A stretch of 64,000 bases of DNA from CAVRUH01 sp963822595. Lineage in GTDB: Bacteria; Chlamydiota; Chlamydiia; Chlamydiales; Waddliaceae. Under the pieces are notes generated by a model. The model made no database searches, was not told where the DNA came from, and saw only the letters and a program-made list of their open reading frames with translations. A program made the translations under genes and the position numbers. The stretch is from the NCBI GenBank assembly GCA_963822595.1, contig CAWGIG010000001.1, forward strand, positions 1,251,096 through 1,315,095, read 5' to 3'. Positions 42,804-51,611 of this stretch are shown here, piece by piece (the first letter of the stretch is position 1; each line of letters starts with the position of its first letter).

Positions 42804-43160
42804 ATGAACGATTATTTCCCTATAGCTGTTTATTTTTGCATTGTGGCAGCGATCACCTTCCTAATTATTGCCCTTTCGGGATTGATTCGTTCAAAAAAAA
42901 CGAATACCATTAAATTTAAACCCTATGAGTCTGGAATTCTAACGGAAGCGCACCTATTACTGAAGCGCTTTCCTCTTCGTCACTATTTAGTGGCTCTTAT
43001 TTTTCTTGTTTTCGATATTGAAGTTATCTTTTTGTATCCTTGGGCCGTTATCGCTAAACAACTCGGACCATTTGCCTTCTATGAGATGTTGTTCTTTATG
43101 GTCGCCTTACTTGTAGGATTTATATACATTTGGCGAAAAGGGGGCTTACAATGGGAATGA
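42804..43160 (+). CDS. nuoA: NADH-quinone oxidoreductase subunit A
   Basis: This small three-helix membrane subunit has the conserved KFKPYESG loop and LVFDIEVIFLYPWA. The ATG at 42804 is chosen over a TTG at 42792 because of the promoter position, giving 118 residues. It is the first gene of a 14-gene nuo operon in canonical order and overlaps nuoB by ten bases. NuoA sits at the junction of the membrane and peripheral arms near the quinone site. Confidence 0.95.
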   Translation: MNDYFPIAVYFCIVAAITFLIIALSGLIRSKKTNTIKFKPYESGILTEAHLLLKRFPLRHYLVALIFLVFDIEVIFLYPWAVIAKQLGPFAFYEMLFFMVALLVGFIYIWRKGGLQWE

Positions 43161-43642
43161 ATCATCAGGAGAAAACTCCATTTTTAATTGGCACATTAGA
43201 AGAATTAATTAATTGGGCAAGATCGAATGCTCTTTGGCCAGCTCAATTCGGTTTGGCTTGTTGCGCCATTGAAATGATGGCCACCGTCGCCAGTCGAAAT
43301 GATATATCGCGTTTCGGTATGGAAGTCTTTCGTGCCTCTCCGCGTCAAAGCGATGTTATGATTGTCGCAGGAAGGGTAAGCCAGAAGATGGCCCCGGTTT
43401 TAGAGACAATTTACGATCAAATGCTTGAGCCTAAGTGGGTAATAGCAATGGGCGATTGTGCTTCGACGAGCGGGATTTTCAATAATTATGCCGTAGTTCC
43501 CGTAGATAAAATATTACCAGGTAAGGTTGATGTGTATGTTGCCGGTTGTCCTCCGCGCCCCGAGGCCTTACTGGACGGTTTGATTATGTTGCAGAAGAAA
43601 ATTAGAAGTGATCATCCTTTAAGAAGGACTAAAACCTCATGA
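43151..43642 (+). CDS. nuoB: NADH-quinone oxidoreductase subunit B
   Basis: NuoB holds the terminal N2 [4Fe-4S] cluster that reduces quinone. The ligands are visible: tandem cysteines in LACCAIEMM, MGDCASTSG and VAGCPPRPEALLDG. The ATG at 43151 has AAAAGGGGGC just upstream and is preferred over a TTG at 43130, giving 163 residues. It overlaps nuoC by four bases. Confidence 0.97.
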   Translation: MGMNHQEKTPFLIGTLEELINWARSNALWPAQFGLACCAIEMMATVASRNDISRFGMEVFRASPRQSDVMIVAGRVSQKMAPVLETIYDQMLEPKWVIAMGDCASTSGIFNNYAVVPVDKILPGKVDVYVAGCPPRPEALLDGLIMLQKKIRSDHPLRRTKTS

Positions 43643-44139
43643 AATTAGCTGAAGACATCCGCGCCTCTCTTGTAGGGATGATTGAAAATGAAGTGGAATT
43701 TCATGGCGAGCTCACTATTGAAGTGAAAAAAGAGCATTTGAAAAAGGTATTGACGATTCTTAAAAATCCTTTTGAAGTTTTGATGGATTTGAGTGGTGTT
43801 GACTATCTTAAACCTGAAAAACGGACCAAAGTTTTTTACTGGCTCCATGACCCGAAAAATTATCAAAGAATTCGGGTGATAATTTATGTGGAACGTGATG
43901 GCTCTCTACCTACCGTGACCGATCTTTGGAGAGGGGCTAATTGGTTTGAAAGAGAATTATATGATTTATTTGGAGTAAGGTTTGAGGGACACCCTGATTT
44001 GACCCGCATTTTAATGCCTGACGATTGGAAGGGTCATCCTCTGTTGAAAGATTATGCTTTAACTGAAGAGCCTGTTGAATTTAAACATGGCGTTAGGCCA
44101 AAAATACCATCAAAGATAATAGAAAATGTCAAAAAGTAG
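43639..44139 (+). CDS. nuoC: NADH-quinone oxidoreductase subunit C
   Basis: The 166-residue subunit of the peripheral arm is identified by WRGANWFERELYDLFGVRFE and HPDLTRILMPDDWKGHPLLK, the 30-kDa subunit signature. It is a separate gene rather than the NuoCD fusion of E. coli. It overlaps nuoB by four and nuoD by 14 bases. Confidence 0.96.
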   Translation: MKLAEDIRASLVGMIENEVEFHGELTIEVKKEHLKKVLTILKNPFEVLMDLSGVDYLKPEKRTKVFYWLHDPKNYQRIRVIIYVERDGSLPTVTDLWRGANWFERELYDLFGVRFEGHPDLTRILMPDDWKGHPLLKDYALTEEPVEFKHGVRPKIPSKIIENVKK

Positions 44140-45319
44140 AAAACACACTCTTTCCGGCGAAATCATGGAGCTCAATCTTGGGCCTCAGCATCCGTCGACT
44201 CATGGCGTTTTGAGGCTTAAGCTACGTCTCGATGGTGAGGTGATTGTTTCCGCTGACCCCGTGATTGGGTATCTTCATACGGGAATTGAAAAGGAATGTG
44301 AGACACGTACGTATCATCAGGTATTTACCCTTGTCGATAGAATTGATTATTTATCAGGGCCTGCAGAAGAACAAGCTTATGCGGGTGCTGTAGAAAAGTT
44401 AATGAATATTGAGGTTCCCGAACGTGCTCAGACTATTCGATTAATGGTCCTTGAATTATCACGTATTGCTAGCCATTTGTTATGGCTGGGTACGAGCGCT
44501 CTTGAATTGAACATGTCATCGATTTTTATGTATTGCTTTGTCGAGCGGGAAAAAATATTGGATCTTTTTGAGGGGCTATCTGGAGCACGTATGTTTCCTT
44601 CGTGCTGGCGCGTGGGGGGGTTAGCCTATGATTTGAATCCTGAGTTTATTGATGAATTGAAAGAATTTCTTAAAAATTTCCCCAGCGCTTTCAAAGATTT
44701 AGATAATTTGATAACCAATAATTACGTTTGGTGCGAACGTCTCCAAGGTGTAGGGATTATCGATGAAGAGCTATGCAAGCAATACTGCTGCACCGGGCCC
44801 ATTATCCGCGCAACTGGAAATCCTTACGATATTCGAAAAATATATCCTTATCTTGGTTATGAAAATTATAATTTTGAAATTCCCACTAGAAAAGAAGCTG
44901 ATTCCTATGCGCGTTATTTGATCAGAATGGATGAAATGGTTCAAAGTATCTCCATTCTTGAGCAGGCCATTGAAAAACTCAAGCCTGGACCGTTCATTAT
45001 TAATGACCGAAAGGTGGCTTTGCCTCCGCGAAAAGAACTTCCTAGAAGTATGGAAGCAGTGATTCATCAATTTAAATTAGTGAGCGAAGGATTTCATCCT
45101 CCGGTAGGGGAAGTCTATAATTGCGTTGAATCGGCTCGCGGAGAAATCGGACACTTTTTAGTGAGTGATGGAAGCAATCGACCCTATAGATTGAGGGTCA
45201 GATCTCCGTCGTTTCCTCATGTTCAAGTATTAAAAGAAATTCTTCCGGATCTTGTTTTGCCGGATGTAATTGTGGCAATTGCGAGTGTGGATCCAATTCT
45301 GGGAGATGTAGATAGGTGA
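44126..45319 (+). CDS. nuoD: NADH-quinone oxidoreductase subunit D
   Basis: The 397-residue 49-kDa subunit forms the quinone pocket with NuoB. Hallmarks are LGPQHPSTHGVLRLKLRLDG, GYLHTGIEKECETRTYHQ, and the C-terminal ESARGEIGHFLVSDG and DPILGDVDR. It is translationally coupled with nuoC upstream and nuoE downstream. Confidence 0.97.
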   Translation: MSKSRKHTLSGEIMELNLGPQHPSTHGVLRLKLRLDGEVIVSADPVIGYLHTGIEKECETRTYHQVFTLVDRIDYLSGPAEEQAYAGAVEKLMNIEVPERAQTIRLMVLELSRIASHLLWLGTSALELNMSSIFMYCFVEREKILDLFEGLSGARMFPSCWRVGGLAYDLNPEFIDELKEFLKNFPSAFKDLDNLITNNYVWCERLQGVGIIDEELCKQYCCTGPIIRATGNPYDIRKIYPYLGYENYNFEIPTRKEADSYARYLIRMDEMVQSISILEQAIEKLKPGPFIINDRKVALPPRKELPRSMEAVIHQFKLVSEGFHPPVGEVYNCVESARGEIGHFLVSDGSNRPYRLRVRSPSFPHVQVLKEILPDLVLPDVIVAIASVDPILGDVDR

Positions 45320-45801
45320 TGTTAAGCGAAGAGACAAAGAAATCTATTTTGGAGCTTCAAAAGCTTTATCCTGCGAAAAGGTCAGCGCTTATTCCTGCCT
45401 TGCATTTAGCGCAGGCTGAAAAGGGGTATTTGCCGAGTGAAATTCAGGAAGATGTCGCTGCATTATTTGATATCGATGTAAATGAGGTAAATGCTGTCGT
45501 CCATTTCTATGATATGTTTTTTGAAGTACCTGTGGGAAAACATATAATCCATGTTTGTAAAAATGTCTCTTGTATGCTTCGCGGTGGGGACGGCGTTCTG
45601 CAAGGGGTCTGTAAGAAGCTGAATGTGAAGCCAGGAGAAATAACGGCTGACGGAGAGTTTACTATCATTGCTTCAGAGTGTTTGGCAGCGTGTGATCGCG
45701 CACCTATGATGCTTGTCGATGATAAAGTTGTCGGTCCAGTGAAAGAAACCGATATTGATTCGATTCTAGAGGAAGCAAAGAAAGGAGGGCATCATGCCTG
45801 A
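45319..45801 (+). CDS. nuoE: NADH-quinone oxidoreductase subunit E
   Basis: This thioredoxin-like 24-kDa subunit carries the N1a [2Fe-2S] cluster. Its four cysteines occur in HVCKNVSCMLRGG and SECLAACDRAPMM. The ATG at 45319 (the A shared with the nuoD stop) is preferred over the adjoining GTG at 45316. It overlaps nuoF by eight bases. Confidence 0.95.
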   Translation: MLSEETKKSILELQKLYPAKRSALIPALHLAQAEKGYLPSEIQEDVAALFDIDVNEVNAVVHFYDMFFEVPVGKHIIHVCKNVSCMLRGGDGVLQGVCKKLNVKPGEITADGEFTIIASECLAACDRAPMMLVDDKVVGPVKETDIDSILEEAKKGGHHA

Positions 45802-47134
45802 ATTGCGAGTTCTCTTGGAACATATCAATGATCCAGATCAGTTTTCGATCGAGACCTATGAAAAAAATGGCGGTTATCAGGCTATCAAGAAGGCTATACC
45901 TCAAATTCAACCTGCGGATATTATTGCAACAGTACTGCAATCGGAGCTTAGAGGTCGTGGAGGTGCAGGTTTTCCAACAGGGAAAAAATGGAGTTTCATC
46001 CCCAAAGACCCGGCATTGGATAAATATTTAGTTTGTAACTGTGACGAAAGCGAGCCAGGAACTTTTAAAGATAGACTGATGATCGAACATGATCCTCATC
46101 AACTTATAGAGGGCATCATACTTTCAAGCTATGCTATCGGGTGTCATCTTTCCTTTATTTATTGCAGAGGGGAGTTCTTTGAAGGCCAAAGAAAGCTCAG
46201 GAAGGCCATCGAAGAAGCAAAGAAAAAAGGGTATTTAGGAAATAATATTTTGGGGTCGAGCTATTCTCTTGAGATTGTAGTGCATTTGGGTGCAGGAGCC
46301 TACATTGCCGGAGAAGAAACGGCTCTTTTAAATTCCCTAGAGGGTTACCGCGCTACTCCTCGTTTAAAGCCACCTTTTCCGGCAATTGCAGGACTTTACG
46401 CAAAACCGACGGTGATCAATAACGTAGAAACTCTGTGCAATGTTGTCCATATCGTCAATCGGGGCGCGGAATGGTTCCAAAAAATTGGAAAGCCCAAAAA
46501 TACAGGGACAAAAATTTTTCAGGTTAGCGGTCAAATAAGTAAGCCCGGATGCTTTGAATTTCCTTTAGGAACCCCACTGAGAGAGGTTTTAGATGCTGCA
46601 GGCGGTATGATGCCTGGAAGAAAATTTAAAGCCTGTTATCCGGGGGGATCTTCTTGTTCTTTATTGACCGAACGGGACCTTGACATCTCCATGGATTTTG
46701 AATCGTTGGCTGCAAGAAAATCAATGTTAGGTACTGCTTCGATCATCGTGATGGATGATACGGCCGATATGGTAAAAGTTGCGAATAGGTTGATGGAATT
46801 TTATCAGAATGAATCGTGCGGAAAGTGCACTCCGTGTCGGGAAGGTACCCGATGGGTCGTTCAGATGTTATCGCGTATTGAAGCCGGCGGCGGAACATTT
46901 CATGATTTAAAGAAAATTGAGCAGGTATGCAAACAAATGGAGACAGATTCCTTTTGTCCGTTAGCTGTAGGGGCTGCTCCCCCAGTATTAAGCGCTATGG
47001 CTGAATTTAAAAATGAATTTGAGGCTTACATTCGGAAAAATCCGAATGCGGATGGTCTCCCAACAATGAAGGTATCTTACCCCTATAAATATTATGGAAA
47101 CGCAACCAACAATAACATTTACATTAGATGGTAA
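45794..47134 (+). CDS. nuoF: NADH-quinone oxidoreductase subunit F
   Basis: The 446-residue NADH-binding subunit has the glycine-rich NADH site RGRGGAGFPTGKKW, the FMN-site segments CNCDESEPGTFKDR and GAGAYIAGEETALLNSLEG, and the N3 [4Fe-4S] motif ESCGKCTPCREGTRW. It accepts electrons from NADH. The 3' end overlaps nuoG by 41 bases, which is longer than other junctions in the operon. Confidence 0.97.
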   Translation: MPELRVLLEHINDPDQFSIETYEKNGGYQAIKKAIPQIQPADIIATVLQSELRGRGGAGFPTGKKWSFIPKDPALDKYLVCNCDESEPGTFKDRLMIEHDPHQLIEGIILSSYAIGCHLSFIYCRGEFFEGQRKLRKAIEEAKKKGYLGNNILGSSYSLEIVVHLGAGAYIAGEETALLNSLEGYRATPRLKPPFPAIAGLYAKPTVINNVETLCNVVHIVNRGAEWFQKIGKPKNTGTKIFQVSGQISKPGCFEFPLGTPLREVLDAAGGMMPGRKFKACYPGGSSCSLLTERDLDISMDFESLAARKSMLGTASIIVMDDTADMVKVANRLMEFYQNESCGKCTPCREGTRWVVQMLSRIEAGGGTFHDLKKIEQVCKQMETDSFCPLAVGAAPPVLSAMAEFKNEFEAYIRKNPNADGLPTMKVSYPYKYYGNATNNNIYIRW

Positions 47135-49361
47135 GGCAGTAACAGTTCCTAAGGGGACTACGGTTTATACTGCAGCCAAAAATCAGGGAATAGAAATCCC
47201 AATTTTTTGCTACCAAGATCGGATGCCTCCATTCGGCGCTTGCCGCATGTGTTTAGTGGAAGTGGAGAAAATGCCTAAACTTCAAACATCCTGCACACTG
47301 GAAGCAACGGAAGGGATGGTCGTGAATACTCAAAGCCATATGGCTGCAAAAGGGCGTGAAGGAATTCTGGAACTCCTATTAATCAATCACCCCTTAGACT
47401 GCCCCATTTGTGATCGGGGCGGTGAATGTCCCCTGCAAGATCAAACGCTAAAATTTGGTCCGGGAATGAGTCAGTTTTTTGAAGAAAAAAGACACTTCTT
47501 GAAACCCTATCCACTTGGACCCGTATTAATGCTTGATCGGGAACGATGCGTGGTGTGCGCTCGTTGTACCCGTTTTGGAGAAATTATTGCCGGTGATCAT
47601 GCTCTGGAGTTTATCGATAGAGGATATCGAACCGAAGTAGGTACTCCGGATGGTGGGCCCGCCGAATCTAAGTTTATCGGTAATACCATCATGATTTGCC
47701 CCGTGGGAGCTCTCACAAGTAATGTCTATCGATTCAGAGCGCGACCATGGGATAATGATTCCATAGAGAGCACCTGTACGTTATGTCCTGTGGGTTGCAG
47801 CATGATTCTCGATTCTCGCGACGGTGAAATTGTTCGTACACGTACAAAAGAAAATAAAGACGTTAACGATATTTGGATGTGTGATAAGGGATGGTTTGGA
47901 TATGAATTTTCTTATAATGAGAAAAGACTACAAAAGCCACTCGTACGTAAAGATGGAAAACTTGAACCTGTAAGTTGGGAAGAAGCATTAACTTTGATTG
48001 CTTCAAAAATTAAAGAGGCTAAACCCTCGGGGAAATTAGCCGGATTTGGTGGAAATCCCTTAACTGTCGAAGAAAACTATCTCTTTCAAAAGCTAATGAG
48101 AGAAGGGGCCGGTGTCAATCATGTCGATCATCGAATTGGTATGCCCATTTATAATCTTGATGAAGAGGGTATGCCTTCGAGAATGGAGATGTCCATTGGG
48201 GAGTGTGAAAAACTCACCTCCGCTGTCTTTTTTGGACTAGATCTTACTGAAGAATTTCCCGTCATATGGCTGAGAATCAAACAGGCAATTAATCGCGGAG
48301 CAAAAATAACCTTTATCGGACATTACGCTCCTGAGATCTCCCCTCATCTTGCAAAAACAATATTGCATGCACCAGGAAAAGAATTAGAAATGTTGCGAGA
48401 ACATCTTCCGCAGATTGATTCCAAGAGTGCTATCTTTGTTGGGCGACAATATCTAGCAACACCGGATCGAAAGTCAATTCTCTCTGAACTGTTAAAATTT
48501 CAGCAATCCTCTTCACAAGTTTCATTGAATCTTCTTGAAGGAAGAGGAAATAGCGTGGGTGCACGCTTTGCCGGGATGCATCCTGAGCTTGGGCCGTTTG
48601 GTAAACCTGTTGAAAAACCTGGTTTGAGCGTAATCCAATGGCTAGAAACAGCTTCCAAAACAGGATGGGAATTCGTTTATGTTGCCGGAGCAGATATCGC
48701 CTCAAAATATCCGAAAAAAATATGGGAAGAAGCCCGTTCGAAGTCGAAATTCATGGTGGTACAAGATCTTTTCATGACCGAAACCGCAATGCAGGCTGAT
48801 GTTGTTCTACCCGTACTTGGATTTGTTGAAAAGCATGGTAGCTTTATAAACATAGAGGGACGCATTCAAAAGCTCAGACCTGGAAAAAATATTCCTCATG
48901 AATTATTCACAGATGGTCAAATATTTGCCAAATTAGGTGAAAAGTTAAATATAGATTTAAAAATAGAATTACCGTTCTCAGAAGCTCTTTTGACGAACAG
49001 ATTGCCCATAGAAAGACCGAAAAACCTATCACCTGGAAAAACGCCCCAGCATGAAGGATCACTCAAAGCAACATTTGCTCCGGCGCTATTCGATCACGGA
49101 GTGAGAATGCAGCATGATCCACATGTCATAGAGCTTGCTAAGGAACCCTACGTAAGACTTAATCCTGCCGATCTCATGAGTAGAGGATTAAAAGATGGAG
49201 ATGAAGTTTCGATCCATTCTATTACAGCAAAAGTTAAATTTGATCCTAAGGTGGCTGCAGGAACTGCAGTGATCCCTCTTGGATTCCCAGAACTCCAGGT
49301 GCAAGAATTAAGTGTCAATTTATTGAACGGTATGAACATAGAGATAAGAAAAAGTAATTAA
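47094..49361 (+). CDS. nuoG: NADH-quinone oxidoreductase subunit G
   Basis: The 755-residue iron-sulfur subunit has an N-terminal [2Fe-2S] domain (FGACRMCLVEVEKMP), the His-Cys ligated N5 motif (HPLDCPICDRGGECPLQD), N4 ligands (RCVVCARCTRFG) and a molybdopterin-oxidoreductase-like domain. C-x2-C-x3-C in CTLCPVGCSMIL plus a later MCDKGW matches the N7 cluster motif, which many complex I enzymes lack. The catalytic Mo site is not expected to function. Confidence 0.95.
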   Translation: METQPTITFTLDGKAVTVPKGTTVYTAAKNQGIEIPIFCYQDRMPPFGACRMCLVEVEKMPKLQTSCTLEATEGMVVNTQSHMAAKGREGILELLLINHPLDCPICDRGGECPLQDQTLKFGPGMSQFFEEKRHFLKPYPLGPVLMLDRERCVVCARCTRFGEIIAGDHALEFIDRGYRTEVGTPDGGPAESKFIGNTIMICPVGALTSNVYRFRARPWDNDSIESTCTLCPVGCSMILDSRDGEIVRTRTKENKDVNDIWMCDKGWFGYEFSYNEKRLQKPLVRKDGKLEPVSWEEALTLIASKIKEAKPSGKLAGFGGNPLTVEENYLFQKLMREGAGVNHVDHRIGMPIYNLDEEGMPSRMEMSIGECEKLTSAVFFGLDLTEEFPVIWLRIKQAINRGAKITFIGHYAPEISPHLAKTILHAPGKELEMLREHLPQIDSKSAIFVGRQYLATPDRKSILSELLKFQQSSSQVSLNLLEGRGNSVGARFAGMHPELGPFGKPVEKPGLSVIQWLETASKTGWEFVYVAGADIASKYPKKIWEEARSKSKFMVVQDLFMTETAMQADVVLPVLGFVEKHGSFINIEGRIQKLRPGKNIPHELFTDGQIFAKLGEKLNIDLKIELPFSEALLTNRLPIERPKNLSPGKTPQHEGSLKATFAPALFDHGVRMQHDPHVIELAKEPYVRLNPADLMSRGLKDGDEVSIHSITAKVKFDPKVAAGTAVIPLGFPELQVQELSVNLLNGMNIEIRKSN

Positions 49362-49363
49362 AT

Positions 49364-50338
49364 ATGAATGATTTGTTTGAGATTATCATCAAGTGTGTCG
49401 TCCTACTGCTAGTATTGATTACCTGTGCAGCGTATATGACTTTACTGGAACGAGTACTCTTAGCTAGATTTCAGCTAAGAATAGGTCCAAATCGCGCAGG
49501 CCCCTTTGGATTGTTGCAGCCACTTGCCGATGTCATTAAGCTTCTTTTCAAAGAAAATTTCCAGCCTGCTGGAGCAGAAACATTCACTTTTTGGCTTGCT
49601 CCTGCCATATCCGTATTTTTATCTCTTTTTGTTTTTGTTTTGATTCCCTTTGGAGACCCTGTAGAAATTTGGGGCAAGCAAGTGACTTTAAGAATTGCGG
49701 ATGTGAATGCCGGGATCGTTTTTCTATTTTCCCTATCCTCTCTAGCAGTTTATGGAGTCGTTTTAGCCGGTTGGTCATCCGACAACCGCTATTCGCTTCT
49801 CGGAGGACTGCGGGGAACGGCACAGATGATTAGCTATGAAGTTCCTATGGGCATATCCATATTGACCGTTGTTCTATGTGCAGGGACGCTAAGTCTTCCG
49901 GGAATCGTTGAGGCCCAGACCCATCATTGGTATGTTTTGACAAATCCCATTGGATTTATCATCTATTTGATCACGGCATTTGCCGAGACAAACCGATCCC
50001 CTTTTGATTTGCCGGAAGCGGAGCAAGAGCTTACAGGTGGATACTTCACGGAATATGGCGGAATGAAATTCGCCTCATTTTTTCTCGCAGAATATATCAA
50101 TATTCTTGCAGTCGCATCCATCGCCGTCACACTTTTTCTCGGTGGCTGGCACGGTCCGGGAGATATTCCTGTTCTTTGGTTTGCATTAAAAGTATTTGCA
50201 ATTGTATTTTTATTTATTTGGGTTCGGGCTACGCTACCCCGTTTTCGATATGATCAGTTGATGAGTTTTGGTTGGAAGGTATTGATTCCTATCGCAACCC
50301 TTAATTTTTTAGTAACAGCCTATTTTACCTTGGTTTAG
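49364..50338 (+). CDS. nuoH: NADH-quinone oxidoreductase subunit H
   Basis: The 324-residue membrane subunit (about eight helices) forms the roof of the quinone chamber. Strong signatures are RIGPNRAGPFGLLQPLAD and AETNRSPFDLPEAEQEL. It begins two bases after the nuoG stop and is followed one base later by nuoI. Confidence 0.97.
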   Translation: MNDLFEIIIKCVVLLLVLITCAAYMTLLERVLLARFQLRIGPNRAGPFGLLQPLADVIKLLFKENFQPAGAETFTFWLAPAISVFLSLFVFVLIPFGDPVEIWGKQVTLRIADVNAGIVFLFSLSSLAVYGVVLAGWSSDNRYSLLGGLRGTAQMISYEVPMGISILTVVLCAGTLSLPGIVEAQTHHWYVLTNPIGFIIYLITAFAETNRSPFDLPEAEQELTGGYFTEYGGMKFASFFLAEYINILAVASIAVTLFLGGWHGPGDIPVLWFALKVFAIVFLFIWVRATLPRFRYDQLMSFGWKVLIPIATLNFLVTAYFTLV

Positions 50339-50339
50339 A

Positions 50340-50813
50340 ATGAAAAAGAAGTTATCACAAGTTTTTGCAATGTTCTGGGGGATGTTTATCGTTTTCAAAC
50401 ATCTTTTCAGACGTCCTACAACGATTCAATACCCTGAAAAAAAACGAAAATTGCCACTCCGTTCCCGCGGACGCCATTATTTAACCAAATGGAACGACGG
50501 TAAGGAGAGATGCGTCGGTTGCGAACTTTGTGCAATCGTATGCCCTTCACAGGCAATTTATGTTAAACCTGCTCAAAACGAGCCTAATGATATGCATTCG
50601 CATGGCGAACGCTATGCTTCCGATTTTCAGGTCAATATGCTACGTTGCATCTTTTGCGGGTATTGTGAGGAAGCTTGTCCAACAGGTGCTATCATTTTAG
50701 GAAATGAGTATGAATTGTCAGGATATAATCGCGAATCCCTCATATATACGAAGGAAATGTTAACAGAAAAAAATCCCGGAGATTCCGGTCGCGATCCTAA
50801 TAGGGAGATCTAA
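50340..50813 (+). CDS. nuoI: NADH-quinone oxidoreductase subunit I
   Basis: The 157-residue ferredoxin-like subunit carries clusters N6a and N6b: RCVGCELCAIVCPSQAIYV and RCIFCGYCEEACPTGAI. These pass electrons to N2 in NuoB. A basic N-terminal amphipathic helix (KKKLSQVFAMFWGMF) fits membrane-surface docking. Confidence 0.97.
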   Translation: MKKKLSQVFAMFWGMFIVFKHLFRRPTTIQYPEKKRKLPLRSRGRHYLTKWNDGKERCVGCELCAIVCPSQAIYVKPAQNEPNDMHSHGERYASDFQVNMLRCIFCGYCEEACPTGAIILGNEYELSGYNRESLIYTKEMLTEKNPGDSGRDPNREI

Positions 50814-50814
50814 G

Positions 50815-51309
50815 ATGTGGTTTGAATGGATTATGGGACTTGTATTGATACTATCTTCTCTGGGAGTTATCTTAACTCCCAATCCGGTACATGCAAGCCT
50901 GTCATTTTTAGTCACGCTTCTTTCTCTTGCTATGCTCTATTTGCAGTTATCGGCGCCGTTTATTTCTGCCATGCAGGTTTTGGTATATGCAGGAGCCATT
51001 TTGGTCATCTTTATGTTCGTTATCATTTTGTTCCAGGATGCTTATCATGAAATTGAGAAATTTAAACCGCAGAGTTCGGCAACCCTAATTTTCAGTGCTA
51101 TTGCTATTGCTTCAGTCGTGTTGGTATATCTGGGAAGCAAGCTCGTCGGATTAACATTAAATCATGAAATACTTCCCGAGGGCTATGGGAACGTAGAAAC
51201 ACTTGGGAAGTCTCTCTATATAGATTTCTTTTTTCCGTTCGAGGCGGTTGTTTTATTGTTTTTAATCGCCCTTGTCGGCGCTTTATATACAGGAAGAAAG
51301 GTGACTTAA
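50815..51309 (+). CDS. nuoJ: NADH-quinone oxidoreductase subunit J
   Basis: The 164-residue membrane subunit has five helices. The third helix includes AMQVLVYAGAILVIFMFVI, the ND6-type signature with the pi-bulge region. A GGGAG ribosome site overlaps the end of nuoI. It ends directly against the nuoK start. Confidence 0.95.
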   Translation: MWFEWIMGLVLILSSLGVILTPNPVHASLSFLVTLLSLAMLYLQLSAPFISAMQVLVYAGAILVIFMFVIILFQDAYHEIEKFKPQSSATLIFSAIAIASVVLVYLGSKLVGLTLNHEILPEGYGNVETLGKSLYIDFFFPFEAVVLLFLIALVGALYTGRKVT

Positions 51310-51609
51310 ATGGATGTCTTACCAACGATTCTCATTAGTATGGCGATGTTTTTCATTGGCATCATCGGCGTAATCGCCAAGAGAAATGCCCTGATCTTAT
51401 TTTTGTCCATTGAGCTCATGTTAAACGCTTCTAATCTATTATTCGTCTCGTTCTCCCGAAACTGGGGAAATCAGATTGGTTTAGTATGGGTGTTTTTTGT
51501 GCTTGTTGTGGCAGCAGCTGAAGCAGCCGTTGGATTGGCTATTGTGATCGCACTGTTTAGAACAAAACAGTGTGTAGATATTGATCAGTTTAATGATTTG
51601 AGGGGATAA
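51310..51609 (+). CDS. nuoK: NADH-quinone oxidoreductase subunit K
   Basis: The 99-residue, three-helix ND4L-type subunit has conserved glutamates in the membrane (LFLSIELMLNASNL and VVAAAEAAVGLAIVIAL) that belong to the proton path. It starts on the base after the nuoJ stop. Confidence 0.96.
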   Translation: MDVLPTILISMAMFFIGIIGVIAKRNALILFLSIELMLNASNLLFVSFSRNWGNQIGLVWVFFVLVVAAAEAAVGLAIVIALFRTKQCVDIDQFNDLRG

Positions 51610-51611
51610 AA